Shown piece by piece: positions 8,323 through 17,787 of a stretch of DNA of 64,000 bases. Origin of the DNA: Lichenicoccus sp964246745 (GTDB taxonomy: Bacteria; Pseudomonadota; Alphaproteobacteria; Acetobacterales; Acetobacteraceae); contig CAXTRK010000010.1 in assembly GCA_964246745.1 (NCBI GenBank), positions 28,310-92,309 of the forward strand, written 5' to 3'. Every line of letters begins with the position of its first letter. Positions within the stretch are counted from its first letter, which is position 1. The translations under genes and the position numbers were made by a program. The notes beneath the pieces were generated by a model. That model was not told the DNA's origin, did not search any database, and saw nothing but the letters and a program-made list of their open reading frames with translations.

Positions 8323-9602
8323 GCGGCACTCTGCTGTTCGACAATGTCCGGCTGCTCGATCCCGCCTCCGGGCTTGACCGGCTTGGCCGGCTTCTGGTCA
8401 CCGGCGGCCGCATCGAGGATATCGAGCTGCCGTCGGATACGGCGGCCCCTGAAGGCGCCACGGTGATCGATGGCGGCGGCGCCGTGCTTTGCCCCGGCCT
8501 GGTGGACATGCGCGCCAGCATCGGCGAGCCAGGCCATGAATACCGCGAAACCATCGCCTCGGCGGCGGAGGCGGCGGTCTCGGGGGGGATCACCACGCTC
8601 GCGGTGCTGCCCAATACCACGCCGGCGATTGACGATCCGGCGCTGGTGCGGCTGCTGCGCGCGCGCGGCGAGGAGACCAGCATGGTCGACATCCTGCCGT
8701 ATGGCGCCGTCACCCGCGGCTGCGCCGGCGAGACGCTGGCGGAGCTGGGGCTGCTGCGCGAGGCGGGAGCGTGCGCCTTCACCGACGGCACGCGCGCGAT
8801 TGCCGACACGCGTCTGATGCGCATCGCGCTCGCTTATGCGCGCGGCTTCGGCGCCACGGTGATCCAGCATCCAGAGGATGTCTCGCTGGCCAGAGGCGGC
8901 AGCGCCACCGAGGGCGAGCTGGCGACGCGGCTCGGCCTGCCCGGCATCCCGGCCGCCGCCGAGCCGATCCTGGTCGCGCGCGACCTGATGCTGCAGCGCC
9001 TCACCGGCGGCGCGCTGCATTTCGGCCATGTCTCGACGGCGGCGGCGCTCGAGCTGATCCGACGCGCCAAGTCCGAAGGGCTGCCTGTAACCTGCGACAC
9101 CGCGCCGCCTTATTTCGACCTGAACGAGACCGCGATCGGCGATTTCCGCACCTTTGCCAAGCTGTCGCCGCCGCTTCGCCCCGAGGCGGACCGCCTCGCC
9201 GTCTGCGCGGCCCTCGCCGACGGCACCATTGACGCCATCGGGTCCGATCACATGCCGCGCGATGCCGACGACAAGCGCCTGCCCTTCGCCTTGGCTGCGA
9301 GCGGCGGCGTTGGCCTCGCCACCCTGCTCGCGGTCAGCCTGGCCCGCGTGCATGACGGCAGCCTGAGCCTGATCGCGGCCCTGGGCCTGCTGACCGTAGG
9401 GCCAGCCCGCGTTCTGGGGAGCGAGGCCGGCACGCTCACGCGGGGGCTTCCCGCGGATCTCTGCCTGTTCGAGCCGGACCGCGCCTGGCAGGTGCATTCG
9501 GGACGGTTGCCAGGACGCGCGCAGAACACGCCGTTCGACGGCCGCGCGCTGGAGGGGCGGGTGATCGCCACGTATAAAGCCGGACGCCGGGTGTTTGGAT
9601 GA
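8319..9602 (+). CDS. pyrC: dihydroorotase-like protein, probably the inactive PyrC' partner of PyrB
   Basis: This is a TIM-barrel amidohydrolase of 427 residues and clear dihydroorotase descent (GITTLAVLPNTTPAIDDPA; HVSTAAALELI; GSDHMPRD). The metal site is damaged. The family motif D-x-H-x-H followed by LREPG is here D63-M-R65-A-S67, then IGEPG. Both zinc-binding histidines and the substrate-binding Arg are gone, while H at IQHPED and the Asp of SDHMPRD remain. By analogy with Pseudomonas PyrC' this copy probably has no dihydroorotase activity and serves as a structural partner for PyrB. That predicts an active pyrC elsewhere in the genome. The start overlaps the pyrB stop (ATGA), and the stop overlaps plsY in the same way. 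Confidence 0.88.
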   Translation: MSGTLLFDNVRLLDPASGLDRLGRLLVTGGRIEDIELPSDTAAPEGATVIDGGGAVLCPGLVDMRASIGEPGHEYRETIASAAEAAVSGGITTLAVLPNTTPAIDDPALVRLLRARGEETSMVDILPYGAVTRGCAGETLAELGLLREAGACAFTDGTRAIADTRLMRIALAYARGFGATVIQHPEDVSLARGGSATEGELATRLGLPGIPAAAEPILVARDLMLQRLTGGALHFGHVSTAAALELIRRAKSEGLPVTCDTAPPYFDLNETAIGDFRTFAKLSPPLRPEADRLAVCAALADGTIDAIGSDHMPRDADDKRLPFALAASGGVGLATLLAVSLARVHDGSLSLIAALGLLTVGPARVLGSEAGTLTRGLPADLCLFEPDRAWQVHSGRLPGRAQNTPFDGRALEGRVIATYKAGRRVFG

Positions 9603-10210
9603 GCCTGCTTCTCGTTGCGGTGGCGATCATCGCCTACCTGATCGGCAGCATCCCGTTCGGCCTGCTGCTGACGCGAGCGGCGGGCTTAGGCGACGTGCGC
9701 AGGATCGGCTCGGGCAATATCGGCGCCACCAACGTGCTGCGCACCGGCAGGCGTGATCTCGCTGCCGCCACGCTGCTGCTGGACGGACTCAAGGGTGCGG
9801 TCGCGGTCTGGCTCGGAATTTGGCTGCTGCCGCTGCCGATTGCCGCCGCCGTCGCCGCCGTGTTCGCCGCCCTCGGCCACTGCTGTCCGGTCTGGCTGCG
9901 TTTCGCCGGCGGCAAGGGAGTCGCCACCCTGCTCGGCATCGCCTTCGCACTCGACTGGCGGGCCGGGATCATCTGCGCGGCGCTCTGGCTGGCGCTCGCG
10001 TGCTGGACCAAGATTTCTTCCGTCGGCGGCTTGGGCGCGGCCGTGGCGCTGCCGATCCTGCTGTTCATCTTCACGTGGCGGGCGTTCCCAGCCGATCCGG
10101 TGCCGTGGGGCGCGATCCTGGTGATGCTGCTGGTGCTCCAACGCCACCGTGCCAACATCGGCCGCCTGTTCGCCGGCACGGAGCCCCGGATCGGAGCGGG
10201 ACGGGCATGA
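9599..10210 (+). CDS. plsY: acyl-phosphate:glycerol-3-phosphate acyltransferase
   Basis: This inner-membrane enzyme (203 residues) makes 1-acyl-glycerol-3-phosphate from acyl-phosphate, the first step of phospholipid synthesis with PlsX. It has five or so hydrophobic helices. The three PlsY loops are visible: IGSIPFG and RRIGSGNIGATNVLRTG near the N-terminus, LDGLKGAVAVW, and GGKGVATLLGIAF in the middle. It is coupled to pyrC by a four-base ATGA overlap and to dprA by another. Confidence 0.95.
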   Translation: MSLLLVAVAIIAYLIGSIPFGLLLTRAAGLGDVRRIGSGNIGATNVLRTGRRDLAAATLLLDGLKGAVAVWLGIWLLPLPIAAAVAAVFAALGHCCPVWLRFAGGKGVATLLGIAFALDWRAGIICAALWLALACWTKISSVGGLGAAVALPILLFIFTWRAFPADPVPWGAILVMLLVLQRHRANIGRLFAGTEPRIGAGRA

Positions 10211-11334
10211 ACAGGACGGGCATGAACGACCTTGCCGCGCTTCTGCGCCTGATCCGCACCGAGACGGTCGGGCCTGCCAGCTACCGCCGCCTGCTCGCCC
10301 GCTTCGGCACGCCCTCCGCAGCTCTCGAGGCGATCCCTGCTCTTGCCAAGGCGAGCGGCGGCAGCGTGCCCCGGATTCCCTCGGCGCAGGCCATCGACGA
10401 CGAGATCGGCGCGGTCGCCGTCGCCGGCGGGCGTTTCATCCTGCTTGGCCAGCCCGACTATCCGCCGCTGCTGGCACAACTGCCGGACGCGCCGCCGGTG
10501 TTGGCGGTGCTTGGCGACCCCGGCGTGCTTGCCCGCCGCGCGGTGGCCATCGTCGGCTCGCGCAACGCCTCCTCGAACGGCATGCGCATCGCCGAAGCCC
10601 TCGCCGCTGAACTGGGCGACGGCGGCCTGGTCGTGGTCTCCGGGCTCGCGCGCGGCATTGACGGGGCGGCGCATCGTGGCGCGCTGCATGTGGGCCCAAC
10701 GGTCGCGGCCATCGCCGGCGGCCTCGACCAGCCCTACCCGGCGGAACACGCGGAACTGCAAGCGCGGATCGCCGATCGCGGCGCGGTGGTCGCCGAGGCG
10801 CCGTTCGGCACGGTGCCCCAGAGCCGGCATTTCCCGCGCCGCAACCGCATCATCGCCGGACTCTCGCTCGGCTGCGTGGTGATCGAGGCGGCGCCGCGCT
10901 CCGGCAGCCTGATCACCGCCGACCTGGCCCTCACCTATGGCCGCGAGCTGTTCGCGGTCCCCGGCTCGCCGCTCGATCCGCGCTGCCGCGGCTCCAACAA
11001 CCTGCTGCGGCAGCGCCATGCGCATCTCGTCGAGAACGCTGCCGACGTGCTGGCGGAGCTGCCTGATCGGCTGCCGACGCTCGGACCCTCCGGCTTTGCG
11101 GAAGGCCGCAGCGGGTGGGGCGCGGAGGGCCCGGAGGCCTGGTCCGAGCTGGGAAAGGTGCGCGCCCAGGTGCTGTCGCTCCTCGGTCCGGAACCCGCGG
11201 CGGTTGACGATCTGGTGCGCCGCTGCCAGTTCTCGACCGGCGCGGTCTTGGCGGTGCTGACCGAACTGGAGCTTGGCGGCCTTGTCGAGAGCCTGCCAGG
11301 CAACCAGGTCAGCCTGCTCGGACAGCCACGCTAA
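10207..11334 (+). CDS. dprA: DNA-processing protein A (RecA loader in transformation)
   Basis: DprA protects incoming single-stranded DNA and loads RecA. The protein is 375 residues from ATG 10207; an in-frame ATG at 10222 is also possible. An N-terminal helix-hairpin-helix-like region is followed by the extended Rossmann core: VAIVGSRNASSNG, VVVSGLARGIDGAAHRGAL, VAAIAGGLDQPYPAEH, FPRRNRIIAGLS and the SGSLITADLA segment. A C-terminal winged helix (DML1-like) spans about residues 315-372. ComEC lies on the same contig, so the genome keeps at least two transformation genes. It is coupled to plsY by an ATGA overlap. Confidence 0.95.
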   Translation: MNRTGMNDLAALLRLIRTETVGPASYRRLLARFGTPSAALEAIPALAKASGGSVPRIPSAQAIDDEIGAVAVAGGRFILLGQPDYPPLLAQLPDAPPVLAVLGDPGVLARRAVAIVGSRNASSNGMRIAEALAAELGDGGLVVVSGLARGIDGAAHRGALHVGPTVAAIAGGLDQPYPAEHAELQARIADRGAVVAEAPFGTVPQSRHFPRRNRIIAGLSLGCVVIEAAPRSGSLITADLALTYGRELFAVPGSPLDPRCRGSNNLLRQRHAHLVENAADVLAELPDRLPTLGPSGFAEGRSGWGAEGPEAWSELGKVRAQVLSLLGPEPAAVDDLVRRCQFSTGAVLAVLTELELGGLVESLPGNQVSLLGQPR

Positions 11335-11393
11335 AGGCTTGCGGCGCCCGCGTAATACGTCCACATCCGGACGTTGTATTGTTCGGAGACGAA

Positions 11394-14000
11394 ATGACCG
11401 ACGTGGTCGTGGTGGAGAGCCCCGCCAAGGCGAAGACCATCAACAAGTATCTGGGCGACGGCTACACCGTGCTGGCCAGCTTCGGCCATGTGCGCGACCT
11501 GCCGCCCAAGGATGGCAGCGTGCGGCCCGAAGAGGGCTTCGCCATGGACTGGCAATCCGACGAGCGCGGCAACCGGCAGGTGGCTGCCATCGCCAAGGCG
11601 CTGCGCGGCGCCAAGCGTCTGTATCTGGCCACCGACCCGGACCGCGAGGGAGAGGCGATTTCCTGGCATGTGCGCGCGATGCTGGAGGAGCAGAACCTGC
11701 TCCGGCATGTCGACGTGCAGCGCGTGACCTTCAACGAGATCACCAAGGGCGCGATCAGGACGGCGATGGGCCGGCCGCGAGCGCTCGACCAGCCGCTGAT
11801 CGAAGCCTACCTCGCGCGCCGGGCGCTCGACTACCTGGTCGGCTTCACCCTGTCGCCGGTGCTCTGGCGCAAGCTGCCCGGCAGCCGCTCGGCGGGGCGC
11901 GTGCAGTCGGTCGCCTTGCGCCTGATCTGCGAGCGCGAGGCGGAGATCGAGCGTTTCAAGCCGCGCGAATATTGGACGATCCTCGCCCATCTCCAGACTC
12001 CGGCCGGGGCTCCGTTCACGGCACGGCTCACGCATCTGGACGGCGGGAAACTCGACCAGTTCGACCTCAACAGCGCGGCATCGGCGGCTTCGGCCAAGGC
12101 GATCGTCGAAGCCGGGCAGTTCGCCGTCGCTTCGGTCGAGCCACGACGCGCCAAGCGCAACCCGCCGGCGCCGTTCACCACCTCCACCCTGCAGCAGGAG
12201 GCCAGCCGGAAACTGGGCATGGGCGCGCAGGCGACGATGCGCGCGGCCCAGCAGCTCTATGAGGGCATCGAGCTGGATGGCGAGACCACCGGCCTGATCA
12301 CCTATATGCGCACCGACGGCGTGCAGATGGCACGCGAGGCGGTGGACGCCATACGCGGCCATATCCATTCGCAGTTCGGACCCGACTATCTGCCGGCAGC
12401 ACCCAGGGAGTATTCCACCAAGGCGAAGAATGCCCAGGAAGCGCACGAGGCGGTGCGTCCCACCGAAGTCGGCCGCCGACCTGAGGCGATCGGGCGCTAT
12501 CTGTCCGACGAGCAGCGCCGGCTCTATGAGCTGATCTGGAAGCGCGCCGTCGCCAGCCAGATGCAGTCGGCGGAACTCGACCAGGTGACGGTGGAGATCA
12601 CGGACGCCGCCGGACGGGCCAGGCTGCGCGCCACCGGCTCGATCATCGCCTTCGACGGCTTTCTCAAGCTTTATTCGGAAGGTCAGGACGACAGCAAAGC
12701 CGATAGCGACGAGGACAGCCGGATGCTGCCGCCGATGCGTGAGCGCGACCCGCTCCGGCGCGGCGCGATCGATGCCGACCAGCATTTCACGCAGCCGCCG
12801 CCGCGCTTCTCGGAAGCTTTGCTGGTCAAGAAGATGGAGGAGATCGGCATCGGCCGGCCTTCCACCTATGCCTCGATCCTGACCGTGCTGCGCGACCGCG
12901 AGTATGTGCGGCTGGAGAACCGGCGCTTTATCCCGGAGGATCGCGGCCGTCTCGTCACCGCCTTCCTGACCAGCTTTTTTGAGCGCTACGTCGATAGCGG
13001 CTTCACCGCCGGGCTCGAGGAACAGCTCGACGACATTTCCGACGGCCGGGCCGAATGGCGAGATGTGATGGCCAGGTTCTGGGACGATTTCAGCCTCGCC
13101 ATCGCCCAGACCAAAGACCTCAAGATCTCGGACGTTATCACAGCCCTTGATGCCGATCTCGCTCCCCACTTCTTCCCTGATCCCGCCGACGGTTCGGACC
13201 CGCGCCATTGCACTGCCTGCGGCAACGGACGTCTCGGCCTGAAGCTCGGCCGCTACGGCTCCTTCATCGGCTGCTCGAACTACCCGGAGTGTCAATACAC
13301 GCGGCGTCTGGTCGAGGGCCGTGAGGGCGAAGGCGGCGAGACCCTCAAGGAAGGCGTGCGCGTGCTGGGCCACCATCCCGAGACAGGTGAGGAAATCGCC
13401 GTCAAGCGCGGACCATGGGGGCTCTACGTGCAGCAGGGCGAGCCAAACCCGGACGACAAGAAAGCCAAGGTGCGGCGTTCAACGCTGCCGCGCGGCATCG
13501 AGGGCGACGCCATCACGATTGATCAGGCGATCGGCCTGCTGTCGCTGCCGCGTGTCGTCGGCCTGCATCCAGAGCTGGGCGAGCCGATCGAGGCGGGCCT
13601 TGGCCGCTTTGGTCCCTATGTCAAAATGGGCGCGATCTTCGCCTCGCTCGACCGCGATGACGACGTGCTCGCCATCGGCATCAACCGTGCCGTCGACGTG
13701 ATCGGCAAGAAGCTCGCCTCGGTGCGCAGCCTGGGCGCGCATCCCAAGGACCGTGAGCCGGTGATGGTGCGTCGCGGCCGCTTCGGACCCTATTTCCAGC
13801 ATGGTCAGACCATCGCCAACATTCCGCGCGACAAGACCATGGACGATGTCACGCTTGCGGAGGCGGTGGCTTTGCTTGCCGAGAAAGGCAAGCCGATGAA
13901 GCCCAGAGGCAAGGGCGGCAAGAAGCCGCGCGCAAACGCCAAGACCGCCGCCACGTCAATCGGACGGCCGGCGCGGAAATCCGCGGGCAAGGCGGATTGA
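11394..14000 (+). CDS. topA: DNA topoisomerase I (type IA)
   Basis: This enzyme relaxes negative supercoils by cutting one strand through a tyrosine. The 868-residue protein opens with the TOPRIM motif VVVVESPAKAKTINKYLG and has the acidic triad in ATDPDREGEAISWH. The catalytic Tyr is in GLITYMRTDG (about Y304). After the core there is one Cys4 zinc ribbon (CTACGNGRLG...CSNYPEC). It is followed by three C-terminal repeats of the (G-R-F-G-P-Y) type and a Lys/Gly-rich tail. ATG 11394 has GGAG five bases before it. A small inverted repeat (11357-11374) sits in the leader. Confidence 0.96.
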   Translation: MTDVVVVESPAKAKTINKYLGDGYTVLASFGHVRDLPPKDGSVRPEEGFAMDWQSDERGNRQVAAIAKALRGAKRLYLATDPDREGEAISWHVRAMLEEQNLLRHVDVQRVTFNEITKGAIRTAMGRPRALDQPLIEAYLARRALDYLVGFTLSPVLWRKLPGSRSAGRVQSVALRLICEREAEIERFKPREYWTILAHLQTPAGAPFTARLTHLDGGKLDQFDLNSAASAASAKAIVEAGQFAVASVEPRRAKRNPPAPFTTSTLQQEASRKLGMGAQATMRAAQQLYEGIELDGETTGLITYMRTDGVQMAREAVDAIRGHIHSQFGPDYLPAAPREYSTKAKNAQEAHEAVRPTEVGRRPEAIGRYLSDEQRRLYELIWKRAVASQMQSAELDQVTVEITDAAGRARLRATGSIIAFDGFLKLYSEGQDDSKADSDEDSRMLPPMRERDPLRRGAIDADQHFTQPPPRFSEALLVKKMEEIGIGRPSTYASILTVLRDREYVRLENRRFIPEDRGRLVTAFLTSFFERYVDSGFTAGLEEQLDDISDGRAEWRDVMARFWDDFSLAIAQTKDLKISDVITALDADLAPHFFPDPADGSDPRHCTACGNGRLGLKLGRYGSFIGCSNYPECQYTRRLVEGREGEGGETLKEGVRVLGHHPETGEEIAVKRGPWGLYVQQGEPNPDDKKAKVRRSTLPRGIEGDAITIDQAIGLLSLPRVVGLHPELGEPIEAGLGRFGPYVKMGAIFASLDRDDDVLAIGINRAVDVIGKKLASVRSLGAHPKDREPVMVRRGRFGPYFQHGQTIANIPRDKTMDDVTLAEAVALLAEKGKPMKPRGKGGKKPRANAKTAATSIGRPARKSAGKAD

Positions 14001-16204
14001 CGCCGGCCGGGCTGCCAAGCAGGGAGGCGCTGCGCCGCTTCATCTCCGAGTCGAGCGGACGCGTCGGCAAACGCGAGATCGCGCGCGCCTTCGGGCTCGG
14101 CCCCGAGCATCGCGCGGCACTTCGCGATCTGCTGCGCGAGATGGGACAAGTGGGCGAGATCGCACCGGCCGGCGCCAAGCGGTTCCGCCCGACGGGAAGG
14201 CTGGCCGAGGCCATGGTGGTGCAGATCACCGGCACCGACCCGGAAGGCGATGCGATTGCGCGGCCTGTCGGCTGGGAAGGAGCGGGTTCCGCGCCGATGG
14301 TGCTGATGCATCCGGAGCCGCGCGGCCAGCCGGCGCTGGCGCCTGGCGAGCGGGTACTGGCGCGCCTGCGCAGTGTTGGCGCCGGACGCTACGAAGGCCG
14401 CACGTTGAAGCGCCTGTCGGAGAGCCCGGGCCGGGTCCTCGGCGTGTTCCGCGCGGCACCCCCTGACGCACAGCCGCCATATCAGGCTGGGCGCCGGCCG
14501 CAGCGCGCCGAGGCCGGGCGGCTGGTGCCGACCGACCGGCGGCAGAAGGCGGAATGGAGCATCCCGCCCGGTGAGAGCCTCGCAGCCGAAACCGATGAGA
14601 TCGTCCTCGCCGAACCGCTGCCCTCGCTCGGCTACGGCCTGAAGACCGCCCGCGTCGTCGAACGGCTCGGACGCGTGGGCGACGCCCGCTCGGTCAGCCT
14701 GATCAGCATCGCCACGCACGACATCCCGAGCGTGTTTCCGTCCGCCTGCCTCGCGGAGGCGGAGGCGGCCAGAGCGGTCGGCCCCGCTGGACGCGCCGAC
14801 CTGCGCGCACTTCCGCTGGTCACCATCGACGGCGAGGACGCGCGCGATTTCGACGATGCCGTGTTTGCGGAGCCGAGCGCGGGCGGCGGCTTCCGGCTGG
14901 TCGTCGCCATCGCCGATGTCGCGCACTATGTCCGGCGCCACTCCGCGCTGGACCAGGAAGCCTATAAGCGCGGCAACTCGGTCTATTTTCCCGACCGTGT
15001 GGTGCCGATGCTGCCGGAGGCGCTGTCGAACGGCTGGTGTTCGCTGCGCCCGGGCGAGGATCGCGGCTGCCTGTTCGTCGACATGATCATCGACGCGGCA
15101 GGCCGCAAGCAGTCGCATTGCTTCGGCCGCGGACTGATGCGCAGCGTGGCGCGGCTCACGTATAGCGGCCTGCAGCAGGCGCGTGACGCCGGCATCACGC
15201 CGGAGACGCTGCCAGAGAAACTGCCAGCGGGGCTGATGGGCGCGCTCTACGGCGCCTGCGATGCGCTGCTCGCGGCACGGGCGCTGCGCGGCACTCTTGA
15301 TCTCGATCTGCCGGAGCGGCGTGTCGAACTTGACGAAGCAGGCCAGGTGCGTGCCATCACGACGCGCCCGCGCCTGATGAGCCACCGGCTGGTCGAGGAA
15401 TTCATGGTGCTGGCCAACGTCGCGGCAGCCCAGGAGCTGCATCGTCTCGGCCAGCCCTGCATGGCCCGCATCCATGCGCCGCCCTCCCCGGAGAAGCTCG
15501 CCGCCTTGCGCGAGTTTCTCTCCACAATCGGCTTGTCGCTGAAGCCGGCGGGCGCGCTGCGGCCGATCGATCTCGACCAGGTCCTGGGCCAGGCCTCCGG
15601 CAGCGAGCAGGCGCTGATGGTCAATGAGATGGTGCTGCGCAGCCAGAGCCAGGCCGAATACAGCCCGGACAATATCGGCCATTTCGGTCTCAATCTGACC
15701 GAGTACGCGCATTTCACCTCCCCGATCCGGCGCTACGCCGACCTGCTGGTGCATCGCGCGCTGATCTCCGGGCTCGGGCTCGGCGATGAAAGCCTGCACG
15801 CCGAGGATGCCGCCCGGTTCGAGGCGCAGGGCGCGCACATCACGCTCACCGAACGTCGCGCGGCGCAGGCTGAACGCGATGCGCTGCAGCGTTACCTCGT
15901 TGCACACATGGCGGATAAAATCGGCGCCCGCTTTGCCGCGCGCATTTCCGGCGTGACCCGTTTCGGGCTTTTCGTCACACTAACGGAAAGTGGCGCCAGC
16001 GGGCTGGTGCCGGTGTCCACCCTCTCGGACGACTTCTGGGTTCATGACGAAACGGCAAACGCCTTGACCGCTCGACGCTCCGGGATGTCCTATCGCCTGG
16101 CCCAGCCGGTTGCGGTCCGCCTCACCGCGGCGGCGCCGGTGACCGGCGGCCTCACCTTCGCCATCGATCCCCCGCCGCGACACGGCGCCGCGCTGCGTCC
16201 GTGA
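13997..16204 (+). CDS. rnr: ribonuclease R (RNB-family 3'-5' exoribonuclease)
   Basis: This enzyme degrades structured RNA from the 3' end. The 735-residue protein has an N-terminal winged-helix RNase R domain (REALRRFISESSGRVGKREIARAFGL), cold-shock/OB domains, the RNB catalytic domain and a C-terminal S1 domain. The RNB acids lie in DGEDARDFDDAVF near residues 277-289, and the conserved HFTSPIRRYADLLVHR segment follows. The start is TTG at 13997, overlapping the topA stop as TTGA. The stop overlaps the next gene as GTGA. Confidence 0.94.
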   Translation: MTPAGLPSREALRRFISESSGRVGKREIARAFGLGPEHRAALRDLLREMGQVGEIAPAGAKRFRPTGRLAEAMVVQITGTDPEGDAIARPVGWEGAGSAPMVLMHPEPRGQPALAPGERVLARLRSVGAGRYEGRTLKRLSESPGRVLGVFRAAPPDAQPPYQAGRRPQRAEAGRLVPTDRRQKAEWSIPPGESLAAETDEIVLAEPLPSLGYGLKTARVVERLGRVGDARSVSLISIATHDIPSVFPSACLAEAEAARAVGPAGRADLRALPLVTIDGEDARDFDDAVFAEPSAGGGFRLVVAIADVAHYVRRHSALDQEAYKRGNSVYFPDRVVPMLPEALSNGWCSLRPGEDRGCLFVDMIIDAAGRKQSHCFGRGLMRSVARLTYSGLQQARDAGITPETLPEKLPAGLMGALYGACDALLAARALRGTLDLDLPERRVELDEAGQVRAITTRPRLMSHRLVEEFMVLANVAAAQELHRLGQPCMARIHAPPSPEKLAALREFLSTIGLSLKPAGALRPIDLDQVLGQASGSEQALMVNEMVLRSQSQAEYSPDNIGHFGLNLTEYAHFTSPIRRYADLLVHRALISGLGLGDESLHAEDAARFEAQGAHITLTERRAAQAERDALQRYLVAHMADKIGARFAARISGVTRFGLFVTLTESGASGLVPVSTLSDDFWVHDETANALTARRSGMSYRLAQPVAVRLTAAAPVTGGLTFAIDPPPRHGAALRP

Positions 16205-17787
16205 ACCTCGCTTGCGGCACGACCCTGCGGTTCTGCATGGCGATCCTGCTGCTGGCACTGCTCTGTTCGCACCAAAGCGTCGCCTCCGTCGCTCCGGCCC
16301 AGGACGCCAGCGGTTTCGATGCGCCGCTGTTCAGAAGCGTGATCGGCACGGCGCTGAACTTCCTCGGTCCACGCACCCTGGAGGCAGAGAGCCCGCGGCA
16401 ATTCACGCTGTGGGGCCTTGGCGGCATTACCGCCATCGATCCCTCGTTCACCGTCGATGTCGCGGGCGGAGCGGTGCGTCTGGTGACCCCGCAAGGCATT
16501 GTGCGGGAAGACAGGGCGCCGTCGGAAGGCGATCTCGCCGGCTGGACCGAGATCGCGGTTGCCATGCTCAACGGCGCCTTCCGTCACTCCGCACAGATAC
16601 GCGAGAGCGGCCAGCAGGCGCTGCTGCAAAGCTTCTTCGACGAGCTGTTCAACCATCTCGACCCTTATTCCAGGTATATCGCCCCAGGGCCGGCCGACGC
16701 CGACCGCGACCAGCGCGAAGGCGCCACGGCCAGCCCCGGCATCACCGTGATCCGTTCGCGGCATGGAGCGATGATCAGCGCGGTCAACGCCAATGGTCCC
16801 GCATGGGCAGTCGGCCTGTCGGCAGGGCAAACTCTGCTCGCCGTGGACGGTCGGCCGACTCGCGGCGAGCACGAGGCAACCATCAATGGCTGGCTCAAGG
16901 GTGCTGAAGGCAGCGTCGTCACCCTGACCGTCGGCCGACCTGGCCGGACCAAGCTGCGGACACTGCGGCTGACACGGGCACGTGTGCCGCCCGAGACGGT
17001 ATTCGGCTTCTCCAGCGGCGACATCGTCGTGCTCAGGGTGACCAGCTTTTCCGCCGATACCGCGGAGGAAATGAGCCAGTTTCTCGACCAGGTGACGCAG
17101 CCTGACAGCGGCACGCGGCCGGTGCACGGCCTGGTGTTCGATCTTCGTGGCAATCGCGGCGGCCTGCTGCAGCAGGCGGTGACCGCGGTGGCCCTCGTGC
17201 TCGATCACGGCGTTGCGGTCATCACTCAAGGCCGCGATCCGCAATCGAACCATGTCTGGAGCGTGCGCGGCGGCGATATCACCGGGGGTATGCCGATCAT
17301 CGTTCTGGTCGACGGACGCACTGCGAGCGCCGCCGAGATCATGGCGGCGGCTCTGTCCGACCAACGGCGCGCCGTCGTGGTCGGCAGCGCCACGCTCGGC
17401 AAAGGGCTGGTGCAGACGATCGCGCAGCTTCCGGACGGCGGCGAACTGTTCGTCACCTGGAGCCGGGTGATCGCGCCGCGCGGCTGGCCGCTGCAGGGCC
17501 TCGGCGTCATGCCGGAGGTATGCACCAGCCTCGGCGAGGCGGCGCTGCATCAGACGCTTGCCGATCTTGCCCGCAGCATCATGGACAATGCAACGGCGGT
17601 CCGGCTCTCGCGCGCGGCGCGCGCGCCGCTGCCGATGGCGCGCATCCTGGAGATACGCAGCGCCTGTCCGGCGGCGATCGGCGGCGACGCGGACCTGGAG
17701 GCCGCGCGCGTCCTGATCAATTATCCGGCGCGCTATGACGCCGCCCTGCTGCCGAATGACGCCGACCTTCTTGAGAGCGCAGAATGA
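16201..17787 (+). CDS. S41-family C-terminal processing peptidase (secreted)
   Basis: This periplasmic serine protease of the tail-specific CtpA type has 528 residues. It has a signal peptide (hydrophobic AILLLALLCS, cleavage near VASVAPAQ), an N-terminal helical part, and a PDZ domain at about residues 175-260 (GAMISAVNANGPAWAVGLSAGQTLLAVDG). The S41 core follows, with the GLVFDLRGNRGGLL strand. The catalytic Ser/Lys dyad is S376 (GRTASAAE) and K401 (TLGKGLVQT), spaced 25 residues apart as expected. The GTG start overlaps rnr, and the stop overlaps the DUF1491 gene. It may trim lipoprotein or peptidoglycan-hydrolase substrates, but this is inferred from the family only. Confidence 0.92.
   Translation: MNLACGTTLRFCMAILLLALLCSHQSVASVAPAQDASGFDAPLFRSVIGTALNFLGPRTLEAESPRQFTLWGLGGITAIDPSFTVDVAGGAVRLVTPQGIVREDRAPSEGDLAGWTEIAVAMLNGAFRHSAQIRESGQQALLQSFFDELFNHLDPYSRYIAPGPADADRDQREGATASPGITVIRSRHGAMISAVNANGPAWAVGLSAGQTLLAVDGRPTRGEHEATINGWLKGAEGSVVTLTVGRPGRTKLRTLRLTRARVPPETVFGFSSGDIVVLRVTSFSADTAEEMSQFLDQVTQPDSGTRPVHGLVFDLRGNRGGLLQQAVTAVALVLDHGVAVITQGRDPQSNHVWSVRGGDITGGMPIIVLVDGRTASAAEIMAAALSDQRRAVVVGSATLGKGLVQTIAQLPDGGELFVTWSRVIAPRGWPLQGLGVMPEVCTSLGEAALHQTLADLARSIMDNATAVRLSRAARAPLPMARILEIRSACPAAIGGDADLEAARVLINYPARYDAALLPNDADLLESAE

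Noticed and set aside
9634..11364. 576-codon minus-strand frame opposite plsY and dprA
   Set aside because: The sense strand encodes full PlsY and DprA motifs; the antisense product is Arg/Ala/His-rich without a fold pattern.
11357..11374. Inverted repeat ACGTCC/GGACGT in the topA leader as a terminator
   Set aside because: There is no U-tract and it lies directly before the ribosome site. It is too short to call more than a minor leader stem.
11331..15907. Very long minus-strand frames (681 and 700 codons) opposite topA and rnr
   Set aside because: They are complementary to well-conserved genes and show no family motif.
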